Assembly (NCBI RefSeq): GCF_900102025.1
Contig: NZ_FNAU01000011.1
Span: 16,952-80,951, forward strand
DNA length: 64,000 nt
Direction: 5' to 3'
Source: Actinobaculum suis
GTDB taxonomy: Bacteria > Actinomycetota > Actinomycetes > Actinomycetales > Actinomycetaceae
Shown: positions 63,452 to 64,000 of the stretch, piece after piece
How the letters are laid out: every line of letters begins with the position of its first letter
Position numbering within the stretch: the first letter of the stretch is position 1
Program-made: the position numbers and the translations under genes
The notes under the pieces: generated by a model
Told to the model about the DNA's origin: nothing
Databases searched by the model: none
Seen by the model: the letters and a program-made list of their open reading frames with translations, nothing else

Positions 63452-63956
63452 TGAGCACTAGAAACTATCGTTGCCAGATACTGCAAGAACAGCACCACGT
63501 CGCGGAAGAGCGGTCACCGTTCCGCAAGTAAAACCCGGCTTTACGTAAACTAGCAGGGAAAACGCCCAAAACACCAGCTGGAAAACGAGTGCACCGGCGT
63601 CGTCAAAATGTTGATCCAGCCAACCAGCTCGATAGATATTATTCACTTCTCAGGCTGATGAGAACCCCCGTCCACTGCCCTGATTTCTTGCCCGGATGGC
63701 CGACCACTGTCTTCTGTTTGACCGCATCGTCCCATCAGCTAGGTGTAGGTGCAGTCCAGCCAAGCACGTGAGTTTTAGTGCAAGCAATAAGAACCACAAG
63801 CTTGCCAGACAGGTAAATCCCGTCCACAAACACCACGTGATAAACCTCGTCAACCAGCGGAGAAACCGGCTATAAACGCCAAAAGGTTCGCTACGGCGCC
63901 GTAGAATGAAGTGCCCCAGGTTTTGTTCCGTTTGAGTAGATGGGAAAATTTGGAAC
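63452..63956. other. Spacer to the right edge, start of an insertion sequence
   Basis: No gene supported. The segment from about 63906 (TGAAGTGCCCCAGG) may be the left end of the insertion sequence whose transposase begins at 63957; the other end is outside the window. Confidence 0.4.
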
Positions 63957-64000
63957 ATGCCGAGGAAATTTGACCAGGATGCGAAGGACCGCGTTGTCCG
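63957..64000 (+). CDS. IS3-type transposase OrfA, 5' end only
   Basis: The last 44 bases open with ATG and read MPRKFDQDAKDRVV, the typical start of OrfA helix-turn-helix transposase subunits of actinobacterial IS3-family elements (PRKFxxxxKxRVVR). The gene runs off the window. Only 14 residues are visible, so family placement is by this motif alone. Confidence 0.7.
   Translation, partial: MPRKFDQDAKDRVV

Noticed and set aside
63458..63958. Minus-strand frames upstream of the surface-protein gene, one with hydrophobic stretches
   Set aside because: No ribosome-binding sites, no family resemblance, and mutual overlap on both strands.

Overview
The window looks like a chromosomal segment of a high-G+C Gram-positive bacterium, most likely a member of the Actinomycetaceae (inference, not a species call). 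Pointers are a PdtaS-type sensor kinase, mycoredoxin, the GlgE maltosyltransferase pathway, an actinobacterial CobW-like protein beside a zinc-free S14, a NrdG with a long N-terminal extension of the bifidobacterial kind, and an LxxTG-anchored giant surface protein. nrdDG suggests growth without oxygen.

Layout. 0.2-9.5 kb: M20 amidohydrolase, PdtaS-like kinase, amino-acid permease, DUF2505 protein, thyA-folA and fumC. 10-16 kb: tail-anchored coiled-coil protein, two tandem OFA-type MFS transporters and a frameshifted Gfo/Idh/MocA oxidoreductase. 16-26 kb: transaldolase, esterase, PLP-fold protein, nrdDG behind a pair of NrdR boxes, a third OFA transporter with a G11 tract at its ribosome-binding site, and a patatin. 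26.4-30.3 kb: tRNA-Ser followed by about 3.8 kb bounded by 58-bp direct repeats, carrying a two-component system and a secreted/cytoplasmic gene pair. 30.3-34.6 kb: zinc-response genes (CobW/Mrf-like protein and C-minus S14 around a perfect Zur-type palindrome), a CMD protein, mycoredoxin and nudC. 34.7-48.1 kb: glgX, trpS, then glgE-treS-mak-glgB, a trehalose-to-alpha-glucan locus. 48.4-52 kb: YdiB-type shikimate dehydrogenase, SDR and a fourth OFA transporter. 52-56.5 kb: remnant of a rhodanese domain, then an ABC exporter of the lactococcin-972 type with a candidate secreted peptide and a divergent SdpI-like gene. 56.8-63.4 kb: giant repeat-rich surface protein. The right edge enters an IS3-type transposase gene.

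The most interesting points are: (1) the giant surface protein is switched out of frame by a G9 tract between a good start site and its signal peptide, so it looks phase-variable; (2) a dispersed 18-bp motif (CCAATTCCGCGGTTTGTG) occurs in clusters in both orientations, sometimes as nested hairpins with a covarying base; (3) seven 14-bp palindromes stand at 17-bp period upstream of a transporter pair; (4) there is a possible zinc-controlled ribosome remodelling/hibernation locus; (5) there is a peptide-export cassette; (6) low-complexity expansions occur inside metabolic enzymes, including a histone-H1-like tail on GlgE and an acidic tail on GlgB. All functional calls are from reading the sequence; no database search was run.
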